From Chloroflexota bacterium (lineage in GTDB: Bacteria > Chloroflexota > Limnocylindria > Limnocylindrales > CSP1-4), in assembly GCA_025355255.1 (NCBI GenBank), contig JANYAA010000469.1, forward strand, positions 1 through 5,953: a stretch of 5,953 bases of DNA. Reading direction: 5' to 3'. The translations under genes were made by a program, and so were the position numbers. Under the pieces are notes generated by a model, which did no database searches, was not told the DNA's origin, and saw only the letters and a list, made by a program, of their open reading frames with translations. Below, piece after piece: positions 1-5,953 of this stretch (the stretch's first letter is position 1; each line of letters begins with the position of its first letter).

Positions 1-605
1 GCCACGAGGTGGTCCTGATGGAGAAGAACGGCGGCCGGGCCGACCAGATCCGCGACGAGATCGGGTCTGTGGTGATCGCCCAGGACGGATGCGAAGGCAA
101 GTATCTGCACCAGGCCGGGGCCAACCGTGCTGACATCGTGGCGGCCGTCACGGGCGACGACGAGGACAACCTGGTGATCTGCCAGATGGCCAAGCACCAT
201 TTTGACGTGCGGCGGACGATTGCCCGGGTCAACAACCCCAAGAACGAGCAACTGTTCCGCCACCTTGGCGTGGACGAGATCATCAGCCCCACGCGCATGA
301 TCCTCGGCTCTATCGAGCAGGACATCCCAGTGCACGAGCTGCTGCACTTGGCCGCGCTGGGCGTGGGCGAGCTGGAGATCATCGAAGCGCACCTCCAGCC
401 GGGTTCGCCCGCGATCGGGCGTATCGCGTCGTCGCTGACCCTGCCCGCCGGCAGCTCGCTGTTTGGCGTCATCCGCGAAGGCACGCCGGTGCGGGTTGGC
501 CCCGACACGGTGCTTGCGGAGGGCGACAAGGTCATCGCGATTGGGCATCCAGACTGCGAAGAGGAGTTGCGCCGCCAGCTCATCGGGGAGCCGCTCGAGA
601 GCTGA
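1..605 (+). CDS. trkA: TrkA-family potassium uptake regulator (RCK domain protein), 3' part
   Basis: Peripheral cytoplasmic regulatory subunit of a Trk/Ktr-type K+ transporter; the family binds NAD(H) or nucleotides and gates the membrane subunit. The gene enters from the left edge: the frame is open from base 3 (codons for H, E, V, V), so the apparent GTG at 9 is internal. About 200 residues are visible. The GxGxxG start of the Rossmann fold is lost, but the end of the second strand remains (VVLMEK, with the acidic ribose-binding residue), followed by a typical RCK-N stretch (LHQAGANRADIVAAVTGDDEDN, quoted in part: AGANRADIVAAVTGDDEDN) and RTIARVNNPKNEQLF. An RCK-C (TrkA_C) domain follows from about PVHELLHLA to the end, with PGSPAIGRI and LAEGDKVIAIG. 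It looks like a single-RCK protein of roughly 220 residues rather than the doubled E. coli TrkA. The membrane partner is not in the window. The family call is secure; the exact subfamily (TrkA or KtrA) is not. Confidence 0.93.
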   Translation, partial: HEVVLMEKNGGRADQIRDEIGSVVIAQDGCEGKYLHQAGANRADIVAAVTGDDEDNLVICQMAKHHFDVRRTIARVNNPKNEQLFRHLGVDEIISPTRMILGSIEQDIPVHELLHLAALGVGELEIIEAHLQPGSPAIGRIASSLTLPAGSSLFGVIREGTPVRVGPDTVLAEGDKVIAIGHPDCEEELRRQLIGEPLES

Positions 606-635
606 CGCCGGGGTCGGGGGCAGCCCTCGCCGCAC

Positions 636-649
636 GCCCGCCAGCGGGC
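636..649 (+). terminator. GC-only hairpin after trkA, possible weak terminator
   Basis: GCCCGC and GCGGGC form a perfect six-base inverted repeat around CA, or a five-bp stem with a four-base loop, 31 nt after the trkA stop. No T-run follows, so it is not a standard intrinsic terminator. In DNA this GC-rich such repeats arise by chance. Its position between trkA and the hspR promoter region is the only other support. Confidence 0.25.
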
Positions 650-715
650 CCGCCGCGTCGTCGCGCCCAGCCCGAAGACTAAGAACCCGCAACATTGGCA
701 TCAACGTGTCAGCCC

Positions 716-732
716 CATGTCTTGACAACATG
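716..732. promoter_or_regulatory. Inverted repeat CATGT-N7-ACATG over the -35 box, candidate operator
   Basis: CATGT (716-720) and ACATG (728-732) are perfect inverted arms separated by CTTGACA, which contains the -35 hexamer. The 7-nt spacing equals that of the HspR operator HAIR (CTTGAGT-N7-ACTCAAG), but the arm sequences differ. A second pair, TGTCA (707-711) and TGACA (723-727), overlaps it with an 11-nt spacer. Position makes a repressor site plausible; the short arms mean chance cannot be excluded. Confidence 0.3.
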
Positions 733-751
733 ATTGATAGGGTTCTACCCT
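722..751 (+). promoter_or_regulatory. Probable sigma70-type promoter for the heat-shock cluster
   Basis: An exact TTGACA lies at 722-727. With an 18-nt spacer it is followed by TACCCT at 746-751, which keeps only the T1, A2 and T6 positions of a -10 box (TANNNT, as is common in high-GC bacteria). The surrounding stretch, about 690-755, is clearly less GC-rich than the rest of the window, as expected of a promoter. A start site near 758 would give a leader of about 45 nt to the small ORF and about 170 nt to hspR. The -35 is convincing; the -10 is weak, so the exact register is uncertain. It would drive the small ORF, hspR and perhaps the genes downstream. Confidence 0.5.
739..751. promoter_or_regulatory. 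Inverted repeat AGGGT-TCT-ACCCT over the -10 region, candidate operator
   Basis: AGGGT (739-743) and ACCCT (747-751) are perfect inverted arms around TCT, and the right arm coincides with most of the proposed -10 box. A protein bound here would block polymerase. It matches neither HAIR nor CIRCE. It could be the operator of a regulator other than HspR, or chance. Confidence 0.3.
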
Positions 752-788
752 TCGTGGTGTCCGGAGGCATGTGACCCCGGCTCCGTGC

Positions 789-795
789 AGGAGGT
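789..795 (+). promoter_or_regulatory. Strong Shine-Dalgarno before the small ORF
   Basis: AGGAGGT is a full match to the anti-SD core and lies 7 nt before the ATG at 803. It is the best ribosome-binding site in the window, stronger than those of hspR, lon, dnaJ or clpB. It fixes the start of the small ORF at 803 rather than at the upstream in-frame ATG at 734 or GTG at 785. Confidence 0.75.
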
Positions 796-802
796 TGACC
801 AG

Positions 803-922
803 ATGACGCTGACCCGTCGCCCGTTGCCCTTCGGCGGGGTTGAGGCGGACAGGGCAGAGCAGTGCAAGCCGCGCCAGATCCGCATCCGGCCGGTGATCAC
901 CAGCGACACGGCGAAGGGCTGA
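803..922 (+). CDS. Small ORF, 39 residues, unknown function, directly upstream of hspR
   Basis: I do not recognise this product. The reading frame starts with ATG behind a perfect AGGAGGT and encodes 39 residues (MTLTRRPLPFGG at the N-terminus, VITSDTAKG at the C-terminus). It is basic (six Arg and two Lys), has one Cys at position 21 and a central KPRQIRIRP segment, and shows no membrane segment or signal peptide. By my count about 36 of 39 codons end in G or C, while the first codon position is much poorer in G/C; this is the pattern of real genes in this window. It ends 4 nt before the hspR ATG, a spacing that suggests translational coupling. It could be a functional small protein or a leader peptide controlling hspR translation. 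That it is translated is likely; its role is unknown. Confidence 0.6.
   Translation: MTLTRRPLPFGGVEADRAEQCKPRQIRIRPVITSDTAKG
913..918 (+). promoter_or_regulatory. Ribosome-binding site of hspR, inside the small ORF
   Basis: GAAGGG lies 8 nt before the ATG at 927 and within the last codons of the small ORF. Ribosomes finishing that ORF would pass over it, which fits coupled translation. It is a moderate match to the anti-SD. Confidence 0.5.
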
Positions 923-926
923 CGGC

Positions 927-1304
927 ATGGCCACTGCGCGCCGTCCTGATCGGGATCCCACTCGCCCCGTCTACGTCATCAGCGTCGCCGCGACACTTGT
1001 CTCGGCGCACCCGAGGACGCTGCGGATCTACGAGGAAGAGGGCTTGGTCTGCCCGGCGCGCACCCCCTCCAACATCCGCCTCTACTCGGAGGAGGACATC
1101 CGCCGGATCCTCTGGATCCGACACCTCACCCAGGACCGCGGCGTCAACCTCGCCGGGGTCAGGGCGCTGTTTGAGCTCGAAGAGCGCCTTGGCATGCGCA
1201 TCCTCGAGGCCCTCTACGACGAAGGAACGCGTAGGCGCGACGAGGAGCAACCGGGCGAGTCCGGCGTCCCCATCGCTCAGGACGACGACCAACCACACGG
1301 CTAA
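927..1304 (+). CDS. hspR: HspR, MerR-family heat-shock transcriptional repressor
   Basis: The product is a 125-residue DNA-binding protein. A winged-helix MerR-type HTH starts at about residue 16 (YVISVAATLVSAHPRTLRIYE, residues 16-36, given here by its key parts VAATLVSAHPRTLRIYE). It continues with EEEGLVCPARTPSNIRLYS (residues 36-54), the signature that separates HspR from other MerR proteins. Residues 55-90 (EEDIRRILWIRHLTQDRGVNL, key part IRHLTQDRGVNL, then GVRALFELEERL) form the dimerisation helix. The tail is short, polar and acidic (DDDQPHG). In Streptomyces and Mycobacterium, HspR represses dnaK, clpB and lon at HAIR sites, with DnaK as co-repressor. Here it directly precedes lon, dnaJ and clpB, which fits autoregulation of this cluster. 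The start at 927 gives the usual short N-terminal extension before the HTH; no better upstream start exists. The identity is secure; the target genes are inferred from context. Confidence 0.93.
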   Translation: MATARRPDRDPTRPVYVISVAATLVSAHPRTLRIYEEEGLVCPARTPSNIRLYSEEDIRRILWIRHLTQDRGVNLAGVRALFELEERLGMRILEALYDEGTRRRDEEQPGESGVPIAQDDDQPHG

Positions 1305-1312
1305 CCACACGG
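1289..1312 (+). repeat. 12-nt tandem duplication across the hspR stop codon
   Basis: CCAACCACACGG is followed at once by CTAACCACACGG, matching at 11 of 12 positions. The hspR TAA (1302-1304) lies at the start of the second copy, created by the single mismatch (CAA versus TAA in a shifted context). It looks like a small slippage duplication at the gene end. No function is evident. Confidence 0.6.
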
Positions 1313-1389
1313 ATCGTCTCGGCGGCCCGCCGAACCAGCCCCAGCATCTCGTCGCGCCGGACCGCCGGCCCGGCAGCCAAGGAGATCAC
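1305..1389 (+). other. hspR-lon intergenic gap with short GC inverted repeats
   Basis: The 85-nt gap holds CGGCG-GCC-CGCCG (1320-1332) and GCCGG-C-CCGGC (1364-1374). Neither is followed by a T-run. I see no -35/-10 pair, HAIR or CIRCE here. The repeats may be chance in GC-rich DNA or a partial attenuator between the repressor and protease genes. Read-through from hspR is the simplest reading. Confidence 0.35.
1379..1384 (+). promoter_or_regulatory. Ribosome-binding site of lon
   Basis: AAGGAG lies 5 nt before the ATG at 1390. It decides the start of lon, because the same frame stays open for some 500 nt upstream through hspR. Confidence 0.75.
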
Positions 1390-3876
1390 ATGGCCAAGCG
1401 CGCATCGACACCGGACACGGAGCCCAAGGGGGTTCTGTCCGGCACGCTTGAGATCCCGCTCGTCGCCCTGCGCGAGACCGTCATCTTCCCGGAGATGATC
1501 GTCCCGCTCCAGGTGGGGCGGGAGAAGAGCGTTGCCGCCCTCAACGCCGCAACGGAGGCGGGCGGGCCGATCGCGCTCGTCACTCAGCGCCGGCCCGAAC
1601 AGGAGGAGATCGGCGACCTGTCCGAGCTCTACGAGATCGGGACCGTCGCCAAGATCGCCCAAGTGGTTCAGCTTCAGGACGGCACCGTCCGGGCCATCGT
1701 CCAGGGCCAGTCGCGCATCCGCGTCCTGGGGTTCATCCAAAGCTCCCCATACCTCAAGGTCCGCGTCGAGATCCTCGAGGAGGCCGCCTCCACGGGCGTC
1801 GAGGTGGCCGCGCTGGTGCGCAGCGTCCAGAGCCAGATGGAGCAGTACGTCGCCAACGGCGCGCCCGTGCCGCCCGAGGCCGCCGTCGCTGCGCGCAACA
1901 TCACCGAGCCCGGGCTGCTGGCCGACATGGTGGCGTACAGCCCCGATATGACCACTGAGCAGCGCCAGGAGCTGCTGGAGACACTGGACATCGAGCAGCG
2001 TCTGCGCCTCGTGTCCAACTTCCTCGCCCGCCAGACCGAGATCCTCGAGCTCAAGGGGAAGATCCAGAGCGAGGTCAAGTCCGAGATGGACAAGACCCAG
2101 CGGGAGTACATCCTCCGCGAGCAGCTGAAAGCCATCCAGCGTGAACTGGGCGAGGACGACCCACAGCAGGCCGAGATCAACGAGCTCCGCGAGAAGGTGG
2201 AGGCCTCGGGCATGCCCGAGGATGTCCGCGCCCGGGCGATCAAGGAGATTGACCGGATGAGCCGGATCCCGTCCGCCTCACCCGAGGTTGGCGTGATCCG
2301 GACGTATGTGGACTGGCTTGTGGGCCTGCCATGGAACGTGTCCACCAATGACCGCCTCAACATCAAGGAGGCGGCGCTCATCCTGGACCAGGACCACTAC
2401 GGCCTCGAAAAGATCAAGGAGCGCATCCTCGAGTACCTCGCGGTGCGCAGCCTCGCGGACAAGATCCGCAGCCCAATCCTGCTCTTTGTGGGCCCTCCCG
2501 GCGTAGGCAAGACGAGCCTCGGCAAGAGCATCGCGAAGGCGATGGGCCGCAAGTTTGTGCGGATGAGCCTTGGCGGCATCCACGACGAGGCTGAGATCCG
2601 CGGCCATCGGCGCACCTACATCGGCGCGCTGCCGGGGCGCATCGTCCAGAACATCAAGACCGCGGGCACCAACAACCCGGTCTTCATGCTGGACGAGGTG
2701 GACAAGATCGGCATGGACTTCCGGGGCGACCCGTCGTCTGCGCTGCTGGAGGTCCTTGATCCGGAGCAGAACTTCAGCTTCCAGGACAACTACCTCGAGG
2801 TGCCGTTCGACCTCTCCAAGGTGCTGTTCATCGCCACCGCTAACCTGCTCGACCCCATCCCTGCGCCGCTTCGCGACCGCATGGAGATGGTGCAGCTGCC
2901 GGGCTACACGCAGACCGAAAAGGTTGAGATTGCCCGCCGGTTCCTCGTGCCCAAGCAGATGGAGAACCACGGCCTGAAGGCCAAGCATGTCGAGATCACG
3001 GACGAGGTCCTCACGACGCTCGTGCAGGCCTATACGCATGAGGCCGGCGTCCGGAACCTCGAGCGTGAGATCGCCAACATCATGCGCAAGGTCGCGCGCG
3101 CTGTGGCCGAAGGCCGCAAGCGCAAGATCATCGTGGGTGTGAAGAAGCTCGACGACTACTTGGGCCCCACGCGCTGGGAGTACGGGGAGCTTGAGGCCGA
3201 GGACCAGACGGGCTCGGCGACGGGCCTGGTCGTGACCGAGGTCGGGGGTGACGTCGTGGCCGTCGAGGTCATCAAGATGGAGGGGAAGGAGGATTTCATC
3301 CTCACCGGCCAGCTTGGCGACGTCATGCGCGAGTCCGCTCGGGCAGCGCTGTCCTGGATCCGCGCCAACGCGGCAGACCTGGGTATTGAGCGCCAGGTGT
3401 TCGAGCGCAACACCCTGCACATCCACGTCCCGGCGGGCGCAATCCCCAAGGATGGTCCCTCGGCAGGCGTCACGATGGCCACGGCCATGGTGTCGGCCCT
3501 CACCGGGATCCCCGTTCGCAAGGACGTGGCGATGACCGGCGAGATCACGCTGCGGGGGCGCGTGCTCCCGATCGGCGGGCTCAAGAGCAAGATCTTGGCC
3601 GCGCACCTCGCCGGTGCCGGCATGGTGATCCTGCCCAAGAAGAACGAGAAGGACCTCCGGGACATCCCGGACGAGATCCGGAAGCACGTGAAGCTGGTCC
3701 TTGCCGACAACATGGACCAAGTCCTCGAGGCGGCCCTCCGCCGCACTCCGCGGCCGCTGAAGGCGCAGACCGAGCCGGTCGGCGACCCGTCGGGCGGGCG
3801 TGGCCCCAAGGGCGGGGTTTCCCGCGTCCGGCAGGCCCCGTTCCCGCCGGCGGATCAGCCGCCCGTCGTGGTCTAG
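1390..3876 (+). CDS. lon: Lon ATP-dependent serine protease (LonA)
   Basis: Cytoplasmic AAA+ protease that unfolds and degrades misfolded and regulatory proteins. The 828-residue product (E. coli Lon is 784) has all LonA parts in order. The N-terminal substrate-binding LON domain starts near residue 19 ([21 protein letters not shown], key part [18 protein letters not shown]) and runs to about 215. A helical region follows with [21 protein letters not shown]. The AAA+ module has Walker [10 protein letters not shown] at 368-376, Walker B FMLDEVDK at 432-439 and PLRDRME further on. The C-terminal protease domain has catalytic Ser691 in [11 protein letters not shown] and Lys734 in [11 protein letters not shown], 43 residues apart as in E. 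coli (679 and 722). A Pro/Gly-rich tail of about 45 residues (784-828, ending in PPVVV) exceeds the usual family end. The start is set by AAGGAG and by the LON domain beginning right after it. It lies between hspR and dnaJ; in Streptomyces lon belongs to the HspR regulon. It appears intact and active. Confidence 0.97.
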   Translation: MAKRASTPDTEPKGVLSGTLEIPLVALRETVIFPEMIVPLQVGREKSVAALNAATEAGGPIALVTQRRPEQEEIGDLSELYEIGTVAKIAQVVQLQDGTVRAIVQGQSRIRVLGFIQSSPYLKVRVEILEEAASTGVEVAALVRSVQSQMEQYVANGAPVPPEAAVAARNITEPGLLADMVAYSPDMTTEQRQELLETLDIEQRLRLVSNFLARQTEILELKGKIQSEVKSEMDKTQREYILREQLKAIQRELGEDDPQQAEINELREKVEASGMPEDVRARAIKEIDRMSRIPSASPEVGVIRTYVDWLVGLPWNVSTNDRLNIKEAALILDQDHYGLEKIKERILEYLAVRSLADKIRSPILLFVGPPGVGKTSLGKSIAKAMGRKFVRMSLGGIHDEAEIRGHRRTYIGALPGRIVQNIKTAGTNNPVFMLDEVDKIGMDFRGDPSSALLEVLDPEQNFSFQDNYLEVPFDLSKVLFIATANLLDPIPAPLRDRMEMVQLPGYTQTEKVEIARRFLVPKQMENHGLKAKHVEITDEVLTTLVQAYTHEAGVRNLEREIANIMRKVARAVAEGRKRKIIVGVKKLDDYLGPTRWEYGELEAEDQTGSATGLVVTEVGGDVVAVEVIKMEGKEDFILTGQLGDVMRESARAALSWIRANAADLGIERQVFERNTLHIHVPAGAIPKDGPSAGVTMATAMVSALTGIPVRKDVAMTGEITLRGRVLPIGGLKSKILAAHLAGAGMVILPKKNEKDLRDIPDEIRKHVKLVLADNMDQVLEAALRRTPRPLKAQTEPVGDPSGGRGPKGGVSRVRQAPFPPADQPPVVV

Positions 3877-3910
3877 CGGCCCGAGACGCCCGTCGCCCGG
3901 GGTTCCAGCC

Positions 3911-4993
3911 ATGGACTATCGCGACTACTACCAGATCCTCGGTGTGCCCAGATCGGCTTCGCAGGCCGATATCAAGAAGGCATTCCGGAAGCTGGCGCGT
4001 GAGCACCATCCTGACCGGAACCCGGGCGACAAGGGGGCTGAGCAGCGGTTCAAGGACCTCAACGAGGCCAACGCCGTCCTCTCGGACCCCGAGAAGCGCA
4101 CGCAGTACGACGCCCTTGGCGCCAACTGGGAGCAATACCAGCGCGCCGGCGGCGGTCGTCCCGGCGCGGCCGGTGGTGACCCGTTTGGCCCCGGTGGCCC
4201 GTTCGCGGGGTTTGGCGGGGCGGGCGGGACCGGCGGCGCCGCGGGGCCGGGGGGCGTCCGCTATGCATTCCGGAGCGCTGGAGGCGACGCCGGGGGGTTC
4301 TCGGACTTCTTCCGCATGTTCTTTGGCGGCGCGCCCGCCGGAGGTGGCGGCGGCGTGGGCCAGACGTCCCCCCGAAGCCGCGGCCGGACGCAGGGCGGGT
4401 CCATCGAGGACCTCCTCGCGGGCATGGGCGGCATGGGCGACGGCACGAACCCCGGCCGCGGCGGTCGCGGGCACGCCCAGCCCCGCGAGGAAGTTGAGGC
4501 GCCCACTGATCTCGCGCTCGAGGAGGCCTACCACGGCACGAAGCGCATGCTCGAGGTGGACGGCCGCCGCTTCGAGGTGACCATCCCGCGCGGCGCCGAC
4601 ACAGGCAGCCGCGTCAAGCTGTCCGGGAAGGGGCCCGGCGGCGCCGATGTGGTGGTCACCGTCCGGATGGAGCCGCACTCGGTGTTCACGCGGCGCGGGG
4701 CGGATCTCGAACGCGAGCTGCCGGTGACCCTGCGCGAGGCGCTGCTCGGTTCTGAAGTGCCCGTCATCACGCTCAAGGGCCGCCTGCTGCTCACCATCCC
4801 GGCCGGCACCCAGACCGGCAAGACGTTCCGCCTGAAAGGCCAGGGCATGCCGCACCTGAAGGGCGATGCCACGGGCGACCTCTACGTGAAGGTGCGCGTG
4901 GTGCTGCCCAACGCGCTGGACGACAAGGCCCGCGAGGCCGCCGCCCACTTCCTTGACCTCATCCACCAGCCAGACCCCCGCGCCGGAACCTAG
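3911..4993 (+). CDS. dnaJ: DnaJ/CbpA-type co-chaperone (class B Hsp40, no zinc finger)
   Basis: J-domain protein that delivers clients to DnaK, stimulates its ATPase and supports ClpB disaggregation. The 360-residue product opens with a J domain (residues 4-70, [21 protein letters not shown] in brief as DYYQILGV) carrying HPD at 33-35 and [13 protein letters not shown] very Gly-rich linker follows, about 80-192, with two hydrophobic islands, [11 protein letters not shown] (130-140) and [13 protein letters not shown] (164-176). The C-terminal substrate-binding domains run from about 195 to 350 ([58 protein letters not shown]). The four CxxCxGxG zinc motifs of classical DnaJ are absent, so it is CbpA/DnaJ2-like. 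The ATG at 3911 directly precedes the J domain; only a poor GGGG-type SD lies 8 nt upstream, 34 nt after lon. The gap and orientation suggest the same transcript. The symbol cbpA would suit equally well. Confidence 0.93.
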   Translation: MDYRDYYQILGVPRSASQADIKKAFRKLAREHHPDRNPGDKGAEQRFKDLNEANAVLSDPEKRTQYDALGANWEQYQRAGGGRPGAAGGDPFGPGGPFAGFGGAGGTGGAAGPGGVRYAFRSAGGDAGGFSDFFRMFFGGAPAGGGGGVGQTSPRSRGRTQGGSIEDLLAGMGGMGDGTNPGRGGRGHAQPREEVEAPTDLALEEAYHGTKRMLEVDGRRFEVTIPRGADTGSRVKLSGKGPGGADVVVTVRMEPHSVFTRRGADLERELPVTLREALLGSEVPVITLKGRLLLTIPAGTQTGKTFRLKGQGMPHLKGDATGDLYVKVRVVLPNALDDKAREAAAHFLDLIHQPDPRAGT

Positions 4994-5029
4994 ACACCGC
5001 ACGCACACGTCGCACGAAAGACGCCAGAC

Positions 5030-5953
5030 ATGCAGCTTGACCGCTTCACCGAAAAGGCCCAGGAGGCCATCGTCACCGCCCAGCAGCTCGCCGAGCGGAT
5101 GGCATCCCCCGTGCTTGACGCCGAGCACCTGCTCGCGGCGCTCGTGGATCCTGATGACGGCATTCCGGCGGAGACCCTCCGTCGCCTCGGCACGGACCTC
5201 GCGGCGTTCCGCGGCGAGATCGCGGCCATCCTGGCAAGGCGCGCCCGCATCCGGGGCGGCCAACTGGGGCTTGACCCGCGCGCCAAGCGCGTGGTGGAAC
5301 ATGCGCAAGAAGAGGCCAAGCGCCTTGGAGATGAGTACACCTCCACGGAGCACCTGCTCCTGGGCGTGGCCGAATCGGGCGGCGAGGCGCAGGCCCTCCT
5401 CGAGCGACACGGCGCCGGCCGCGAGGCAATCTTCAGCGCCCTCCAGAGCGTCCGCGGCGGCCAGCGGGTCACCTCCGACAATCCCGAGGCCACCTACCAG
5501 GCTCTCGAGAAGTACGGCCGCGACCTGACCGCGGAGGCCCGGGCGGGCAGCCTCGATCCGGTCATCGGCCGCGACGACGAGATCCGCCGGGTCATCCAGG
5601 TCCTCAGCCGGCGGACCAAGAACAACCCGGTCCTGATCGGCGAGCCGGGCGTGGGCAAGACGGCCATCGTCGAGGGCCTGGCCCAGCGAATCATCCGGGG
5701 CGACGTGCCCGAGACCCTCCGCGACAAGCGGGTCATCTCGCTCGATCTTGGCGCGCTGATCGCCGGAGCCAAGTTCCGGGGTGAGTTCGAGGAGCGGCTC
5801 AAGGCCGTCCTCAAGGAGGTCAAGGACTCCGCCGGCCGGGTGATCCTGTTCATCGACGAGCTCCACACCGTCGTTGGCGCCGGCGCGGCCGAAGGCGCGA
5901 TGGATGCCAGCAACCTGCTCAAGCCGATGCTCGCCCGGGGCGAGCTGCACACG
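5030..5953 (+). CDS. clpB: ClpB disaggregase (Hsp100), 5' part, 308 codons
   Basis: Hexameric AAA+ disaggregase that threads aggregated proteins through its pore, working with DnaK and a J-protein. The gene runs off the right edge: 308 complete codons with no stop, about one third of the usual 850-870 residues. The N-terminal Clp domain covers about 1-145 as two related repeats ([20 protein letters not shown], in brief FTEKAQEAI, and [19 protein letters not shown] with STEHLLLGV). The linker EKYGRDLT (160-167) is the ClpB form. The first AAA+ domain shows [22 protein letters not shown], in brief [16 protein letters not shown], then Walker [10 protein letters not shown] at 204-212, pore loop [11 protein letters not shown] with Phe249 where E. 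coli has Tyr251, and Walker B ILFIDEL with Glu277. The middle domain that separates ClpB from ClpC is beyond the edge, so the call rests on the linker and N-domain. The start at 5030 matches the family; its SD (GAAAG, 9 nt upstream) is weak. It lies 36 nt after dnaJ, probably on the same transcript. Confidence 0.94.
   Translation, partial: MQLDRFTEKAQEAIVTAQQLAERMASPVLDAEHLLAALVDPDDGIPAETLRRLGTDLAAFRGEIAAILARRARIRGGQLGLDPRAKRVVEHAQEEAKRLGDEYTSTEHLLLGVAESGGEAQALLERHGAGREAIFSALQSVRGGQRVTSDNPEATYQALEKYGRDLTAEARAGSLDPVIGRDDEIRRVIQVLSRRTKNNPVLIGEPGVGKTAIVEGLAQRIIRGDVPETLRDKRVISLDLGALIAGAKFRGEFEERLKAVLKEVKDSAGRVILFIDELHTVVGAGAAEGAMDASNLLKPMLARGELHT

Noticed and set aside
734..802. A longer 62-codon version of the small ORF, starting at ATG 734
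   Set aside because: That ATG lies between the proposed -35 and -10 boxes and has no SD, while ATG 803 has a perfect one.
606..926. CIRCE (TTAGCACTC-N9-GAGTGCTAA) or full HAIR operator upstream of hspR
   Set aside because: Neither was found by eye on either strand; only a single HAIR-like half (CTTGACA) is present.
862..1389. An N-terminal extension of Lon by 176 codons in the same open frame
   Set aside because: It overlaps hspR in another frame, its translation is Arg/Ser/Pro-rich shadow sequence, and AAGGAG plus the start of the LON domain place the start at 1390.
3877..3910. Separate promoter or terminator between lon and dnaJ, and likewise at 4994-5029 before clpB
   Set aside because: Both gaps are under 40 nt and contain no hairpin with a T-run and no -35/-10 pair.
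2278..3912. A 544-codon open frame on the - strand opposite lon
   Set aside because: It is the antisense shadow of the Lon AAA+ and protease domains, with no recognisable domain or SD.
4148..4486. The Gly-rich dnaJ stretch as a DNA repeat array
   Set aside because: There is no fixed period; the repetition follows from Gly/Ala codons (GGC, GGG, GCG) in a coding linker.
3581..5950. A 789-codon open frame on the - strand opposite lon's end, dnaJ and clpB
   Set aside because: It mirrors three well-identified genes. Long antisense frames are expected where third positions are nearly all G/C. Its translation is low-complexity and resembles no family.

Overview
The window is GC-rich, and every gene lies on the + strand with strong G/C preference at third codon positions. 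It reads as a protein quality-control (heat-shock) cluster behind the tail of a potassium-uptake gene. The order is trkA-like RCK protein (3' end only), a gene-poor gap with a likely promoter, a 39-codon small ORF, hspR (MerR-family heat-shock repressor), lon (ATP-dependent protease), a zinc-finger-less DnaJ/CbpA-type co-chaperone, and clpB (5' end only, running off the right edge). HspR is known mainly from Actinomycetota and also from Deinococcota, Chloroflexota and some others. With the high GC this suggests a high-GC Chloroflexota or actinobacterial-type bacterium, possibly environmental. That assignment is inference and cannot be settled from this window.

Region by region: 1-605 is the end of the RCK protein. 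Positions 606-802 hold a GC hairpin without a U-tract, then a locally AT-richer patch with an exact TTGACA -35 box, a weak TANNNT -10 box and several short inverted repeats overlapping them. Positions 803-922 are a small ORF of unknown function with the best Shine-Dalgarno in the window, ending 4 nt before the hspR start. Then follow hspR (927-1304), an 85-nt gap, lon (1390-3876), a 34-nt gap, dnaJ (3911-4993), a 36-nt gap and clpB (5030 to the edge).

How they fit together: HspR is a repressor that in known systems controls chaperone and protease genes (dnaK, clpB, lon) and its own gene. Here it sits directly upstream of a protease (Lon), a J-domain co-chaperone and a disaggregase (ClpB). Close spacing and common orientation suggest co-transcription, so one heat-relieved switch could raise both the degrade and refold arms. 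DnaK and GrpE, which the J-protein and ClpB would need, are not in the window. No canonical HAIR or CIRCE operator was found by eye, so the operator is an open question.

The least explained element is the small ORF at 803-922. The remaining genes are recognisable family members without broken reading frames. No mobile element, CRISPR array, tRNA or rRNA was seen.
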